Virus record (IMG/VR): IMGVR_UViG_3300025732_000023
Span: 34,732-98,731 of that record
Origin: a virus
Reading direction: 5' to 3' (one strand)
Length of the DNA: 64,000 bases
The notes below the pieces were generated by a model. That model worked only from the letters and a program-made list of their open reading frames with translations, had not been told where the DNA came from and searched no databases. Made by a program: the position numbers and the translations under genes. Positions 22,463-31,259 of the stretch are shown here, in pieces (position 1 is the first letter of the stretch; every line of letters starts with the position of its first letter).

Positions 22463-24631
22463 TTAAACGGAACCGATTACTTCTTCAAATGCAACACCAG
22501 TTCTGGTGGCAATGAAGGTTAGACCGATGAAGTTAATCGATCTTGCTGGTTTGATGTAAATGTCTGCGATGAATTCATTCGCATCAATGATTTCCCCAGT
22601 GTTGTTTGTCTCATCACAAATAACAACATAATCAAAGATACCTCTCTTGGACTGAACATCGCGTAGGAAAGGTTCAACAATATTTACAAAACTGGTTCTT
22701 GTAATTTCATCGTTGAATTCAAAGAGGAAGTCCTTAGCGGCAAAAGAAATTGCATCTTCCAGATAGATGAAGAGTCTGCGAACGTTGATTCTATCGAACG
22801 CCGATGACTTACCATATCCAGTCTTGTCACCGAAGAGAACAATTCCTGCACCTGGTGAGAAGATTACTGGGTTAATTCTGTTTGAATACAGAATGTCTCT
22901 TTGTCTTCTACCTGGATTATATGCAAGTTTAACTGCATTTAGAATTGCTCCTCTTGAAGTTCCTGCGGGAGAGAACCATGGGAACTGTTGAATATCAGTT
23001 CTTGCACAGCATCCAGCAACATCTCCATTCAGTGGAACATATCTAAACGTATCATTAAATCTGTCATACATGTACTTATAACCACTATCAAAAATTCCAT
23101 AAGTTGTTGAGGTTACTGGTGCATAGAAACTTACGACATTATCTGTAATAGTATCAATATTGTTTACAGTAACTGTTCCAACAGAGGAATCATTCAAGAA
23201 TGCTTGTCTATATGGTGAAATAAATGCAACAGCGTCTTTTCTATATTCTGCAATTGCAACGCAAGCATTTGCCAATGCCTGTGCTTCATCCTTTCTATAA
23301 TTTGCTGATCCCATTAGAATGAAATCAACTTCAATTTCCTCAGTGTTCTCAAACAGTTCAAGACCACTTATAATATCATCTAACCCAGAATATAATGCCC
23401 CTGTTGTTAGTAGATCAGTTTTTCCTTGATAATTTAAACCACCTGCAAGAGTATAGGTATTTGCTCCTGCCCCAGCAAAAATTACGTTTTGTGCAGGTTG
23501 ATCCCATCCAGTATCGTCATTTAGTTCGAACTGTGCGACACCATTTCCACTGAATCCAGTGGTAACAATTCCAACTGGTTCTGATCCACCAAAAACATAT
23601 CTTGAATTAGTTTCAAGATATTTTCTCCAATAAGAAGTACTTCCTACTGAATATTCTGCATCATTTGCTTTCGAAAGAGCAAGATGCTTTTCTAAGATTG
23701 TACCGGCATTACCAGTAATTGCTCCTTTGTCATCAATGACAACAACGTGGATTTCATCGAATCTTCCACCTCTTCCAGAAACAAACGCCGAAGTTCCAGG
23801 TTTATTTGCAATCGAATCCCAATCAATCTTACCTACACTTAGAGTGATTGATTGATTTTCAAACCAATCTTTTTCTCCAGTATACGATCTACTTGTAAAT
23901 GCAGTTCCTACACCATTTGTGTGGATTGCGACTGCTCCAGTTTGTGGAAGTGCGTATATTCCATTCTGTTGATAATCAACATTTACCATACCGCCAGTTG
24001 CGGTTACGACACCCACCAGTTTGGTTGAAATTTCACCAGCACCAACTTCGGTAATAATTCCTTTGAAGTAACCACCAATGAGTGATGTTATACCAATTCC
24101 AGGTAAAACTGTTCCATTAGGAATTGCAACGGTAAATCCATATCCAACTTGAACATTGGATGTAGAAATACCTGTCAGAATTTGATCTGCTTTTCCATCA
24201 ATGATTGCAACCTTAACACCATTCGCCCATGTTCCTGGGTTTTTGGCTACAAAAGTAAAGTTAGGAATAATGTTTAGATCATAACCTAATTGAACATAAT
24301 GCTCTTCACTCTTAATCTTGATGCTGCTACCTGCACCGACAAAAGCATTTTTTAACTGTTGATCATCTGCTCTTACAACTCTCATCAATCCGCCATAAGC
24401 GAGATATGATGACGCAACCATCCAGTGCTCGTAGTGCTTATCAACCGAATATGGTTGTCCAAAAGTTTGATACAGGTCGTTCTCGTTTTCTATTAGTTGA
24501 GGAACACCAACAGGTCCTTTCGCAAAAGGAGCTACAATACCAGCAATTGACCCAGAAACTGGATCAATTCTTCCAATAGTTAAATCAACCTCTCTTACTA
24601 GAATTCCAGGAGATGCTAAATTTAGAGGCAT
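22463..24631 (-). CDS. 18: Tail sheath protein gp18
   Basis: This is the contractile sheath subunit. The N-terminus (LASPGILVREVDLT) and the C-terminal domain (YNPGRRQRDILYSNRINPVIFSPGAGIVLFGDKT, split across the conserved core) are classic sheath signatures; the end reads FIATRTGVAFEEVIG. The 722 residues compare with 659 in T4. Extra length lies in the middle protruding domain, which holds a Gly-rich segment. A late promoter AATAAATA lies 32 bases upstream. Confidence 0.96.
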   Translation of the reverse strand: MPLNLASPGILVREVDLTIGRIDPVSGSIAGIVAPFAKGPVGVPQLIENENDLYQTFGQPYSVDKHYEHWMVASSYLAYGGLMRVVRADDQQLKNAFVGAGSSIKIKSEEHYVQLGYDLNIIPNFTFVAKNPGTWANGVKVAIIDGKADQILTGISTSNVQVGYGFTVAIPNGTVLPGIGITSLIGGYFKGIITEVGAGEISTKLVGVVTATGGMVNVDYQQNGIYALPQTGAVAIHTNGVGTAFTSRSYTGEKDWFENQSITLSVGKIDWDSIANKPGTSAFVSGRGGRFDEIHVVVIDDKGAITGNAGTILEKHLALSKANDAEYSVGSTSYWRKYLETNSRYVFGGSEPVGIVTTGFSGNGVAQFELNDDTGWDQPAQNVIFAGAGANTYTLAGGLNYQGKTDLLTTGALYSGLDDIISGLELFENTEEIEVDFILMGSANYRKDEAQALANACVAIAEYRKDAVAFISPYRQAFLNDSSVGTVTVNNIDTITDNVVSFYAPVTSTTYGIFDSGYKYMYDRFNDTFRYVPLNGDVAGCCARTDIQQFPWFSPAGTSRGAILNAVKLAYNPGRRQRDILYSNRINPVIFSPGAGIVLFGDKTGYGKSSAFDRINVRRLFIYLEDAISFAAKDFLFEFNDEITRTSFVNIVEPFLRDVQSKRGIFDYVVICDETNNTGEIIDANEFIADIYIKPARSINFIGLTFIATRTGVAFEEVIGSV

Positions 24632-24662
24632 CTTTATTCTCCATCCAGAATTAATCTAAAAA

Positions 24663-24670
24663 TATTTATT
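24663..24670 (-). promoter_or_regulatory. Late promoter AATAAATA for gp18-gp19
   Basis: The minus-strand AATAAATA lies 32-39 bases before the gp18 ATG in the gap after the 80-aa zinc-finger gene. Confidence 0.75.
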
Positions 24671-24711
24671 AAAAAGACTACTTTCATTGGGGAAACTGTG
24701 CATGAACACCT

Positions 24712-24954
24712 CTACCAATCAGGATATTCCCAATTTATGTGTTCAATCTTAGATTTTCTCTTTTTTATAATTCTCTTTTTAGTACACTCTTTGCATTCGT
24801 ATGAGTACGCTGATGGAAAAATACCTCTTCCTTTTCTAGTAAGATAAAAGTCATCTATCAGACTTTTAGTCTTTTTGCAGACCCTGCATTGGCGTTCTAA
24901 AAAAAGTAGGTGTTGAGTATTGAGTTGATCATCTATGTCTATATCGAAATCCAT
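24712..24954 (-). CDS. Small CxxC...CxxC zinc-finger protein, 80 aa
   Basis: After an acidic start (MDFDIDIDDQ) the protein has CRVCKKTKSLIDDFYLTRKG, then SYECKECTKKR, a four-cysteine zinc-binding pattern like that in phage HNH/endonuclease VII-type zinc ribbons. The nuclease half is missing. The end is basic, then EHINWEYPDW. Its ATG overlaps the gp17 stop (TAATG), so it is translated with terminase. DNA binding is an inference. It could be a terminase accessory or an HNH remnant. Confidence 0.7.
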   Translation of the reverse strand: MDFDIDIDDQLNTQHLLFLERQCRVCKKTKSLIDDFYLTRKGRGIFPSAYSYECKECTKKRIIKKRKSKIEHINWEYPDW

Positions 24955-26639
24955 TATCGATAGTCCCACATATAAGACCTATCACCATACTCATCCAAAT
25001 TCCAAACTTCTAAATTATTTCCATTTGATGCTGCACTCATCCATCTGTCACCTGTTTTTTCATCAACAAAAATATCTTCATCTAAACCGTCAAGGATAAA
25101 TCCAAATGGTGCCATATCTTGTTCGATTTGATTCTTCTGCTCTTCATAGATTCTCTTGCGGACATCATTATCCGTCATTTCTTTGAAGTAGTCCTGAGCA
25201 ACTAACCAAGAGAATATAACAAGACACATTGCCAAGTCATCATTACAACCTTCTTCTGCTTCGAATGAATTATGCCTCTGTGCAAATGTTGTAAGTTCTG
25301 ATATAATGTCATAATCAACAGTCAGTAACTTATCATCTTCTAATAAAGTTTTTAAGTTAGAGCATCCCAACTTTTTCACAGCGGAAGTCATTCTCACTCC
25401 CAATTGTGACTTCTTTCCACTAAATCCAGATCCCACAATTTGACCTGCACGTCCCCTCATAGCGCACATCAAAACATTATCATACTCAAGATCAAAGTGA
25501 AGGATACTTGCAACTTGATCACCAATATCATTGACCTCAATTAATAACCAAGCATCATTGTATGCTTTTGCAACTTCGTTAATAATGCTAGGAAATAGCA
25601 TTGGTTTAATTTCATTATTTCTGTATTTCGCAACAACTTTATATGGAAACTGGGTAATATCAAAAACAATAAATGCTGAGTAATCGTTACCCATTCCACG
25701 GGCAACGTCAACTGTGATCAGATAATTATTTTCTTCTATTGGATTTTGATAAATGTCTAATCCAGCATTTCTCTTTATTGGATCTTCATATACCAGGTTT
25801 CTTAATTTTGATGGATTGATAAGTGTATTAACAGATCCTAAGAATTCACATTCAAACTCAACTTTGAACTGCTGTTCAGAAGTGTTGGCAATAGTCTGCT
25901 CTTTCCACTTCTCGTCCCTACCAGGAACTTCTGACCAATGAACATCAGTTGGAACATATTCATTCTTATTACGTTCAGCATCGTGCCACATACGGTAGAA
26001 GTGATTCATACCACGTGGCGTTGAAACGATGATTACCTTCGTGCTTTGTCCAGAAGAAATAGTAGGATAAACAGAGGCAAAGAAGTCATCAGCAATGTGA
26101 TTCGGGATGAAAGCGAACTCGTCAAGAAAGATGACATTATAGGATCCGCCTCGGACAGCAGATGAAGAAGTAGAGTTAGATGAAATCTTGGAGCCATTTT
26201 CTAATTCTAAACTACCTTTGTTCCATGATATAATACCTTGTTGCATCCACTTGGGCAAGTTTTCATAAGCAAGTTGCAATCTTCCAAGCAGATCTCTTGC
26301 AGTAGATGCTTTGTTCGCTAGAATAGCTATATTAACATTATCGTTGAAAACGGCATAATGTAACAAATATGAAACACAAGTTGTTGACTTACCCGTCTGA
26401 CGGGGCATCTTACAAATATTGAATCTGTTCTTATGAAAATTTTCGATTAGTTTCTCTTGAAATGGATACATCTCAAAAGGAACTAGACCGTGATCAAGAG
26501 ATACGATTTTAATATAATTTCTTGCAAAATATACTGGATCTTCTTTACATTTTAAGAACTCAATAATTTGTTCTTCTGTAAATTCAATCTGAGTATTTGC
26601 TTTTTTTAAATTTGGATTGCCAAGATAAACTTCACTCAT
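24954..26639 (-). CDS. 17: Terminase large subunit gp17
   Basis: This is the packaging motor ATPase and headful nuclease. Walker A is MPRQTGKST (78-86) and Walker B is VIFLDEFAF (169-177). The nuclease domain shows VDVARGMGNDYSAF with its catalytic Asp, and the acidic NDDLAM later. The 561 residues compare with 610 in T4. The small subunit gp16 is not adjacent; three other genes lie between. Confidence 0.97.
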   Translation of the reverse strand: MSEVYLGNPNLKKANTQIEFTEEQIIEFLKCKEDPVYFARNYIKIVSLDHGLVPFEMYPFQEKLIENFHKNRFNICKMPRQTGKSTTCVSYLLHYAVFNDNVNIAILANKASTARDLLGRLQLAYENLPKWMQQGIISWNKGSLELENGSKISSNSTSSSAVRGGSYNVIFLDEFAFIPNHIADDFFASVYPTISSGQSTKVIIVSTPRGMNHFYRMWHDAERNKNEYVPTDVHWSEVPGRDEKWKEQTIANTSEQQFKVEFECEFLGSVNTLINPSKLRNLVYEDPIKRNAGLDIYQNPIEENNYLITVDVARGMGNDYSAFIVFDITQFPYKVVAKYRNNEIKPMLFPSIINEVAKAYNDAWLLIEVNDIGDQVASILHFDLEYDNVLMCAMRGRAGQIVGSGFSGKKSQLGVRMTSAVKKLGCSNLKTLLEDDKLLTVDYDIISELTTFAQRHNSFEAEEGCNDDLAMCLVIFSWLVAQDYFKEMTDNDVRKRIYEEQKNQIEQDMAPFGFILDGLDEDIFVDEKTGDRWMSAASNGNNLEVWNLDEYGDRSYMWDYR

Positions 26640-26652
26640 AATAAAACTCCTT

Positions 26653-28245
26653 TTAATCTTCTACCCAAATCAATGATGCAGAAGCAGCAGTCATATTACT
26701 TGTAGAAGAAACATAGATACTGATAAAATTATTAGGTGGAATATCAATACCCAAATCATTTAGACTTGCATCCAGAGTTGCTCCGTCTGAAATATGAAAT
26801 GCTGCTACTGGTTGATATGTTTGTGTTGCAGTCATTGCAAACAACCCAGCAGTGCTTTGTGTTGCATAAAGTGATGCATTAAATTCATTTGTTGGACTTA
26901 TCCATCTAAAAAAGTTTGTTGTATTTGGATTTACATAAACATATATGATTGCTGGGTCTCCATTAGTATTCACAGAAGCAGTAATTCTTTTTGGAATCAA
27001 GTCTCTGGTATTTACTTTATTCTGGAAAACCAATCTATTCTTAACTGATAGTATATGATACAAAGAACCAGGAGTGTTCATTGAATCAGTTCTTGAACCT
27101 GTTGCAGAGTAAGGCAATCTGGTTTGAACTACATTACCTTCAACTGCACCCATAAATGATGCACCTCTACAAGTTACAACTCCACTTGTAGGAGAACCAA
27201 GATTTGCTGCGACATATCCAAGTTTGAGTGATGGATTATCTAAGTGTGGAGTTGTGTATCTATTGGAATAGTGCTCGTGATGGAAGAAAATCATATCTCC
27301 ATTCAGAGGATTTTCTACCGCATACCTCATCTCACCAGCACCCAACCAACGGAAGTTGATTTGATAGATATTCAGTTTTGATGGGTCTAGTGTAACACCA
27401 GAGTATCCAGTTCCATCAAGTTTATCTAAATTAAAGTCTTCTTGGAATGTCCAATTCTCCGTTTGTGCTACACCTAGTTGTAAATGACTGGAAGTAAATG
27501 TAACTGTTGCGGTGCTGGTTACATTGTTGGTTCCGTTTTGGGCACCAAGAGATGTAGCAAGGAAAGTAATCTTTGTTTGGTCGTATTCTGCGAGATATAA
27601 AGCATTAAAGAGTGCTTGTGCTCTTAGTCCCTGAACGAGTTGTGCAATATTTCCAGCAATAGTTCCAGTACTTAAAGTTACCGCAGTAAATGCAGTCCCA
27701 TTTATAGTCACAGTTACATTACCATCATCAAGTGCAGTAAATGTAAATTGGTGAATGTGTGCCTTACCACCAGTCGCACGAAGAATACCAAACTGGCCAT
27801 TCGTATGAGCATAACCAATTTGAAGAGCATTTTCTTGATTGAAGAATCCTACTCTCTGAGTAAAACCTACTGGGTTATTTGAGAATGATGCGGTAAATCT
27901 ACCAACTACACCTTGTCCTGGACGATACCTAAGAAAGTTATTACTTCTTATAACACCATAAGAGTTTGCATCTGTTCCACAACCAACCTTAAAAGTGTTA
28001 TTTTCGTGAGTTGCAATTCCACTATTACTAAACTTAAAAGTCTCAAAGTTTCTTGGATCTAATCCATAAATCGCATCACCCTGAATTTTGGGTGTGAGGG
28101 GAATTGCTAGATTTTCTCCAAATGCAGACTTGGAACAAGCACTCTCATTTAGAATATTTCCATACTCATCAGCACGGAGATAAACCTCATGAAGTGTTCG
28201 TTCTTGATTTAAATAATCTTGTGTAGACTTATTCCACTGAGCCAT
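26653..28245 (-). CDS. Virion structural protein, probably fibre- or surface-related, 530 aa
   Basis: The beta-rich protein (MAQWNKSTQDYLNQERTLHEV...) has no recognisable catalytic motif. Sequences such as RYRPGQGVVGRFTASF, ENWTFQEDFNLDKLDGTGYSG and a Thr/Asn/Ala-rich C-terminus recall capsid- or fibre-associated beta-sandwich proteins. Cyanophages carry homologues at this place between terminase subunits, usually labelled structural. It is the first of three genes that separate gp17 from gp16. Confidence 0.65.
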   Translation of the reverse strand: MAQWNKSTQDYLNQERTLHEVYLRADEYGNILNESACSKSAFGENLAIPLTPKIQGDAIYGLDPRNFETFKFSNSGIATHENNTFKVGCGTDANSYGVIRSNNFLRYRPGQGVVGRFTASFSNNPVGFTQRVGFFNQENALQIGYAHTNGQFGILRATGGKAHIHQFTFTALDDGNVTVTINGTAFTAVTLSTGTIAGNIAQLVQGLRAQALFNALYLAEYDQTKITFLATSLGAQNGTNNVTSTATVTFTSSHLQLGVAQTENWTFQEDFNLDKLDGTGYSGVTLDPSKLNIYQINFRWLGAGEMRYAVENPLNGDMIFFHHEHYSNRYTTPHLDNPSLKLGYVAANLGSPTSGVVTCRGASFMGAVEGNVVQTRLPYSATGSRTDSMNTPGSLYHILSVKNRLVFQNKVNTRDLIPKRITASVNTNGDPAIIYVYVNPNTTNFFRWISPTNEFNASLYATQSTAGLFAMTATQTYQPVAAFHISDGATLDASLNDLGIDIPPNNFISIYVSSTSNMTAASASLIWVED

Positions 28246-28248
28246 GAA

Positions 28249-28560
28249 TCACTCACTCCACGATAATCTTTCTGGACGATACCTTTGTGAACTTTTAATA
28301 TTTAAAGAACCAGATGTTACTGGGTAAATATTGTGAACAATAGCACCTGGATATTCTCCTTGAAGTTGCTCTGCAAGTTCATTTTTGGAAGGCATAGAAC
28401 CTTCTATCTCCATTCTATATATTTTACCTTCCCAAACTACATCTGCGAAGTATGATTCTACGGCAGATTCTGGTTGGGAAGATCCTCCTACATTTAGAGT
28501 TCCGTTGAAATCACCATTAATAGTGATACTTTCTGATAAAAACTTTTTGAAAGATTTCAT
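28249..28560 (-). CDS. Small protein with capsid-targeting-like N-terminus, 103 aa
   Basis: The N-terminus MKSFKKFLSESITING resembles T4 internal-protein targeting peptides (MKTYQEFIAE). FLSE-S has the same residues as the gp23 cleavage site (FLSE-G) in this phage. The remainder has a small alpha/beta domain (VWEGKIYRMEIEGSMPSK, LAEQLQGEYPGAIVHNIYPV). I infer that it may be packaged and trimmed by gp21. Its biochemical role is unknown. Confidence 0.7.
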   Translation of the reverse strand: MKSFKKFLSESITINGDFNGTLNVGGSSQPESAVESYFADVVWEGKIYRMEIEGSMPSKNELAEQLQGEYPGAIVHNIYPVTSGSLNIKSSQRYRPERLSWSE

Positions 28561-28561
28561 T

Positions 28562-30817
28562 TTAGTTACAGTTCCAACGACGGAGTGCTTTGTTGATTCT
28601 TGAATCTGGATCTCTTGCGGTTTTTGCTGAAGTCAGTTTTGATTTCATTCCTTTCATACGCCGGCAAAAATTAGCACGACGCTTTGCTCTTTTTCCCTTT
28701 GGTTTCTTTTCAGTGACCGCAGTTTGAAGTTTTGAACCTGGATTCTCTTGGCGATAAGCATCAACTGCTGCTTGACTTAATCCATCAGTTTTATCTTTAC
28801 GGTTGACCTTTTGCCAATCCTCACTGAGTTCTTCTCTCCAATTTGAAAACTGGTATTTTTCTTTCACACTTCCTGCATAAGGCATAGTTATATTATATTC
28901 TTTTTTTGATCCGATCAATTCTGCCGGAAGTGAAAACATATCCCAGTATCTAGTTCCATATTTACATTCATTTCTTAGTTCTAGTTTTTCACATTTGGGG
29001 CAATATCTATCTGGTCTTTCTCTAATTGGTGTATCCCAATCATATCCAAGTGCATCAGTGCTTTCTGATTTAGTTCCCCAACTATCTGCTCCAACTTTGC
29101 GACACTTAACTAATGCACCAGATGCATATGCACTTGGCCAAACTTTATAACGTGACTTTACTTTATGATAGCAAGCATCTTTCTTTTCTGAGACTACTTC
29201 ACCTTCTGGTTCATAAGATTGTTTCAGCAAATCATTGATTCTACGATAATATTGTGGAGATCCATACTGTACTGTATCTTTATCCCCAGTCATATCTTGA
29301 TATGATTTAGTTCTTTCAGATGCTCCTTGTTGAACTCTTCTTAATTTATCTGCTAAAGTTTCTTTTTGTTGTGGTTGTGGTTGGATAGTTGGTCTTTGTT
29401 GTGTTTTTGGTGATGAAACGTATAATGGTAAATATCCAGGATCACTAATATTTCTTACATTATAAGGTCTATTTGGTTGCCTATTAAAACGTTGTAAATC
29501 AGTACCACCTGGTTTTTCTGATCTTTGGGTAAAAGGAACTGGAACTCCTAAAACTTTTTGTTGAGATGTAAAACTTTTGATATTTGGATTGAGTGAATTG
29601 CTACTATATGGTTGCAGAACTCTTCCGGTTCCTGGAAGAGAAAATTCATCAAGTTGCTCACCTTGTGGTTCAAAATGTGCTTTATCAACATTTGCCGATT
29701 TTTTAGGGGTTGATGGAATAATTTTTTCTCCTTTTGGTATTAATCTTTGGAGAAGTTTATCTGGACCTCCATACTTTGTAGCATCAACTTGCTCAGCAGT
29801 TACAAACTTTGCCTTACCTTTTCTACTTGGATTTGGATCTTCTTTACGTTTTTTTGCTGCTCTTCTATTTCTCTCCTCTTTACTCATCGATGCTCTATCA
29901 TCAGCATCGCGGCAGAATGGCTTTGTTTTTTGACCTGGTTGTTTGGCACAAGGTTTTCCATCATATTTACCACCTGCCTGAACCCATCCACCACCTTTAA
30001 ACCAATCTCTTAAAGAATATCCAGGATCCTTTGCAGATTTACCGTCTCTTTTACCTTCTAATATTTCAATTTCTTCCTTATTCATTTCACCACTATCAAC
30101 ATAATCTGCTGCCGAATCAATATAATCTGCTGCTTTAGTGATTTTTGATTGAACCCAAGCCTCAATTTCACCTTCACCTTTCTTCATTTTTTTCTGAAGT
30201 CTTTTTGCTCCGTTTACAATAGTGGAAAGTTCAGATCTTGCCATCGAATACTCGTGATCTCTTGCTTCGTTGGCTGGATGAACTTTTGCTACCGAATACT
30301 TATCCCACATTGTAGGTCCATAAGAACAATCCGTTCTTGCTTCTATTTTTCTACAAAGTTTGCAATATCTCATCTCAACACTTTCAAACGCTGAGCCTCT
30401 TTTTGTATGAAGCATCTCACCTTTTTGCTTTGCAATTAGTTTCAAAGATCTCTTCTGCGCTTCACCAGGAGCACTCATAACATTTTCATCAGGTGTTTTT
30501 CTACTTGCAGCATCATAGATATCAATATCGCCATCAGCATCACGATCTAGATATTGAACAGTTGCGTGATGAACTAATTGCTTCAAATCTACATTAGGAT
30601 CTAGTACATGCTGTCCACCTTTTAGATGGGAAGTTTTGTGTGTAAATTTGGAGAACTTAATCTTCTTTACACTTTGCACATCTTCGTTAAATGGTGACAT
30701 TGATTTTGTCTCTTCGCCTCTTTGTCTTTTCTTTCTGGCAGCACAATGTGCTTTTTGAGAAAAACCCTTTGGATCTTTACAGTCTATTGATTTTTTGTAA
30801 TCCTTAGACCAACTCAT
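28562..30817 (-). CDS. Multi-module Cys-rich basic protein, 751 aa
   Basis: This is a mosaic of short modules. Residues 10-37 are DCKDPKGFSQKAHCAARKK. An EF-hand-like loop DRDADGDIDIYD is at 91-102. A CxxC module (CKLCRK...CSYGPTMWDKYS) is at 152-175. GGWVQAGGKYDGKPCAKQPG and following basic residues are at 276-340. CYHKVKSRYKVWPSAYASGA is at 549-568. A second CxxC module (CPKCEK...CKYGTRYWDMFS) is at 606-629. ANFCRRMKGM...SRINKALRRW is at 715-748. Such modules recur singly in marine phage proteins of unknown role. Late timing and position suggest a virion or internal protein. Confidence 0.75.
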   Translation of the reverse strand: MSWSKDYKKSIDCKDPKGFSQKAHCAARKKRQRGEETKSMSPFNEDVQSVKKIKFSKFTHKTSHLKGGQHVLDPNVDLKQLVHHATVQYLDRDADGDIDIYDAASRKTPDENVMSAPGEAQKRSLKLIAKQKGEMLHTKRGSAFESVEMRYCKLCRKIEARTDCSYGPTMWDKYSVAKVHPANEARDHEYSMARSELSTIVNGAKRLQKKMKKGEGEIEAWVQSKITKAADYIDSAADYVDSGEMNKEEIEILEGKRDGKSAKDPGYSLRDWFKGGGWVQAGGKYDGKPCAKQPGQKTKPFCRDADDRASMSKEERNRRAAKKRKEDPNPSRKGKAKFVTAEQVDATKYGGPDKLLQRLIPKGEKIIPSTPKKSANVDKAHFEPQGEQLDEFSLPGTGRVLQPYSSNSLNPNIKSFTSQQKVLGVPVPFTQRSEKPGGTDLQRFNRQPNRPYNVRNISDPGYLPLYVSSPKTQQRPTIQPQPQQKETLADKLRRVQQGASERTKSYQDMTGDKDTVQYGSPQYYRRINDLLKQSYEPEGEVVSEKKDACYHKVKSRYKVWPSAYASGALVKCRKVGADSWGTKSESTDALGYDWDTPIRERPDRYCPKCEKLELRNECKYGTRYWDMFSLPAELIGSKKEYNITMPYAGSVKEKYQFSNWREELSEDWQKVNRKDKTDGLSQAAVDAYRQENPGSKLQTAVTEKKPKGKRAKRRANFCRRMKGMKSKLTSAKTARDPDSRINKALRRWNCN

Positions 30818-30830
30818 ACACCGAAAAAGT

Positions 30831-31253
30831 TTACTCTTTATTATTTAGAAAACCTTGTTTCAGGAGTTTAGACAGTTCTGATGTTGAACCGACAAACACC
30901 GCATTATTGGTAACATTGTTTGTTGTTTTTACAACATCCTCTTCAACATCTTTAAGTTTCTTCTGTAAATCAATTAATTTATCCGTTACATCACCAACAC
31001 TTTTAATCAATTGACCAGCAACTTCATATGCTCTTGGTTGATCACTTTCCGCTGCAAGTTCCATTATTCCATTTATTGCTTCTTGCCCCTTTTCTATAAG
31101 AGAATATAAGTTTGCTCTTGTATACTCATAATCTTTTCTGATATCACCATCAGTAGAAGATTCTACTTTAACGATAGGAGTTTCTTTCTCTACGTTAACA
31201 ATTTCACTTTTGATATTTAAAGCATTATCAATGCTTTCATAATTTTCTGACAT
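30831..31253 (-). CDS. 16: Terminase small subunit gp16
   Basis: The small subunit regulates gp17 and recognises DNA for packaging. The 140-residue protein has the expected central helical pair (YTRANLYSLIEKGQEAINGI, then ARAYEVAGQLIKSVGDVTDKL-type helices) and a C-terminal GSTSELSKLLKQGF. T4 gp16 is 164 residues. It precedes the 751-aa gene and follows gp15. Confidence 0.85.
   Translation of the reverse strand: MSENYESIDNALNIKSEIVNVEKETPIVKVESSTDGDIRKDYEYTRANLYSLIEKGQEAINGIMELAAESDQPRAYEVAGQLIKSVGDVTDKLIDLQKKLKDVEEDVVKTTNNVTNNAVFVGSTSELSKLLKQGFLNNKE
30842..30848 (-). promoter_or_regulatory. Candidate late promoter CTAAATA for 751-aa gene
   Basis: The minus-strand TCTAAATAATAAAG lies inside the 3' end of gp16, 25-31 bases before the ATG at 30817. 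It is off-consensus by one base. Confidence 0.4.
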
Positions 31254-31259
31254 AATCTA

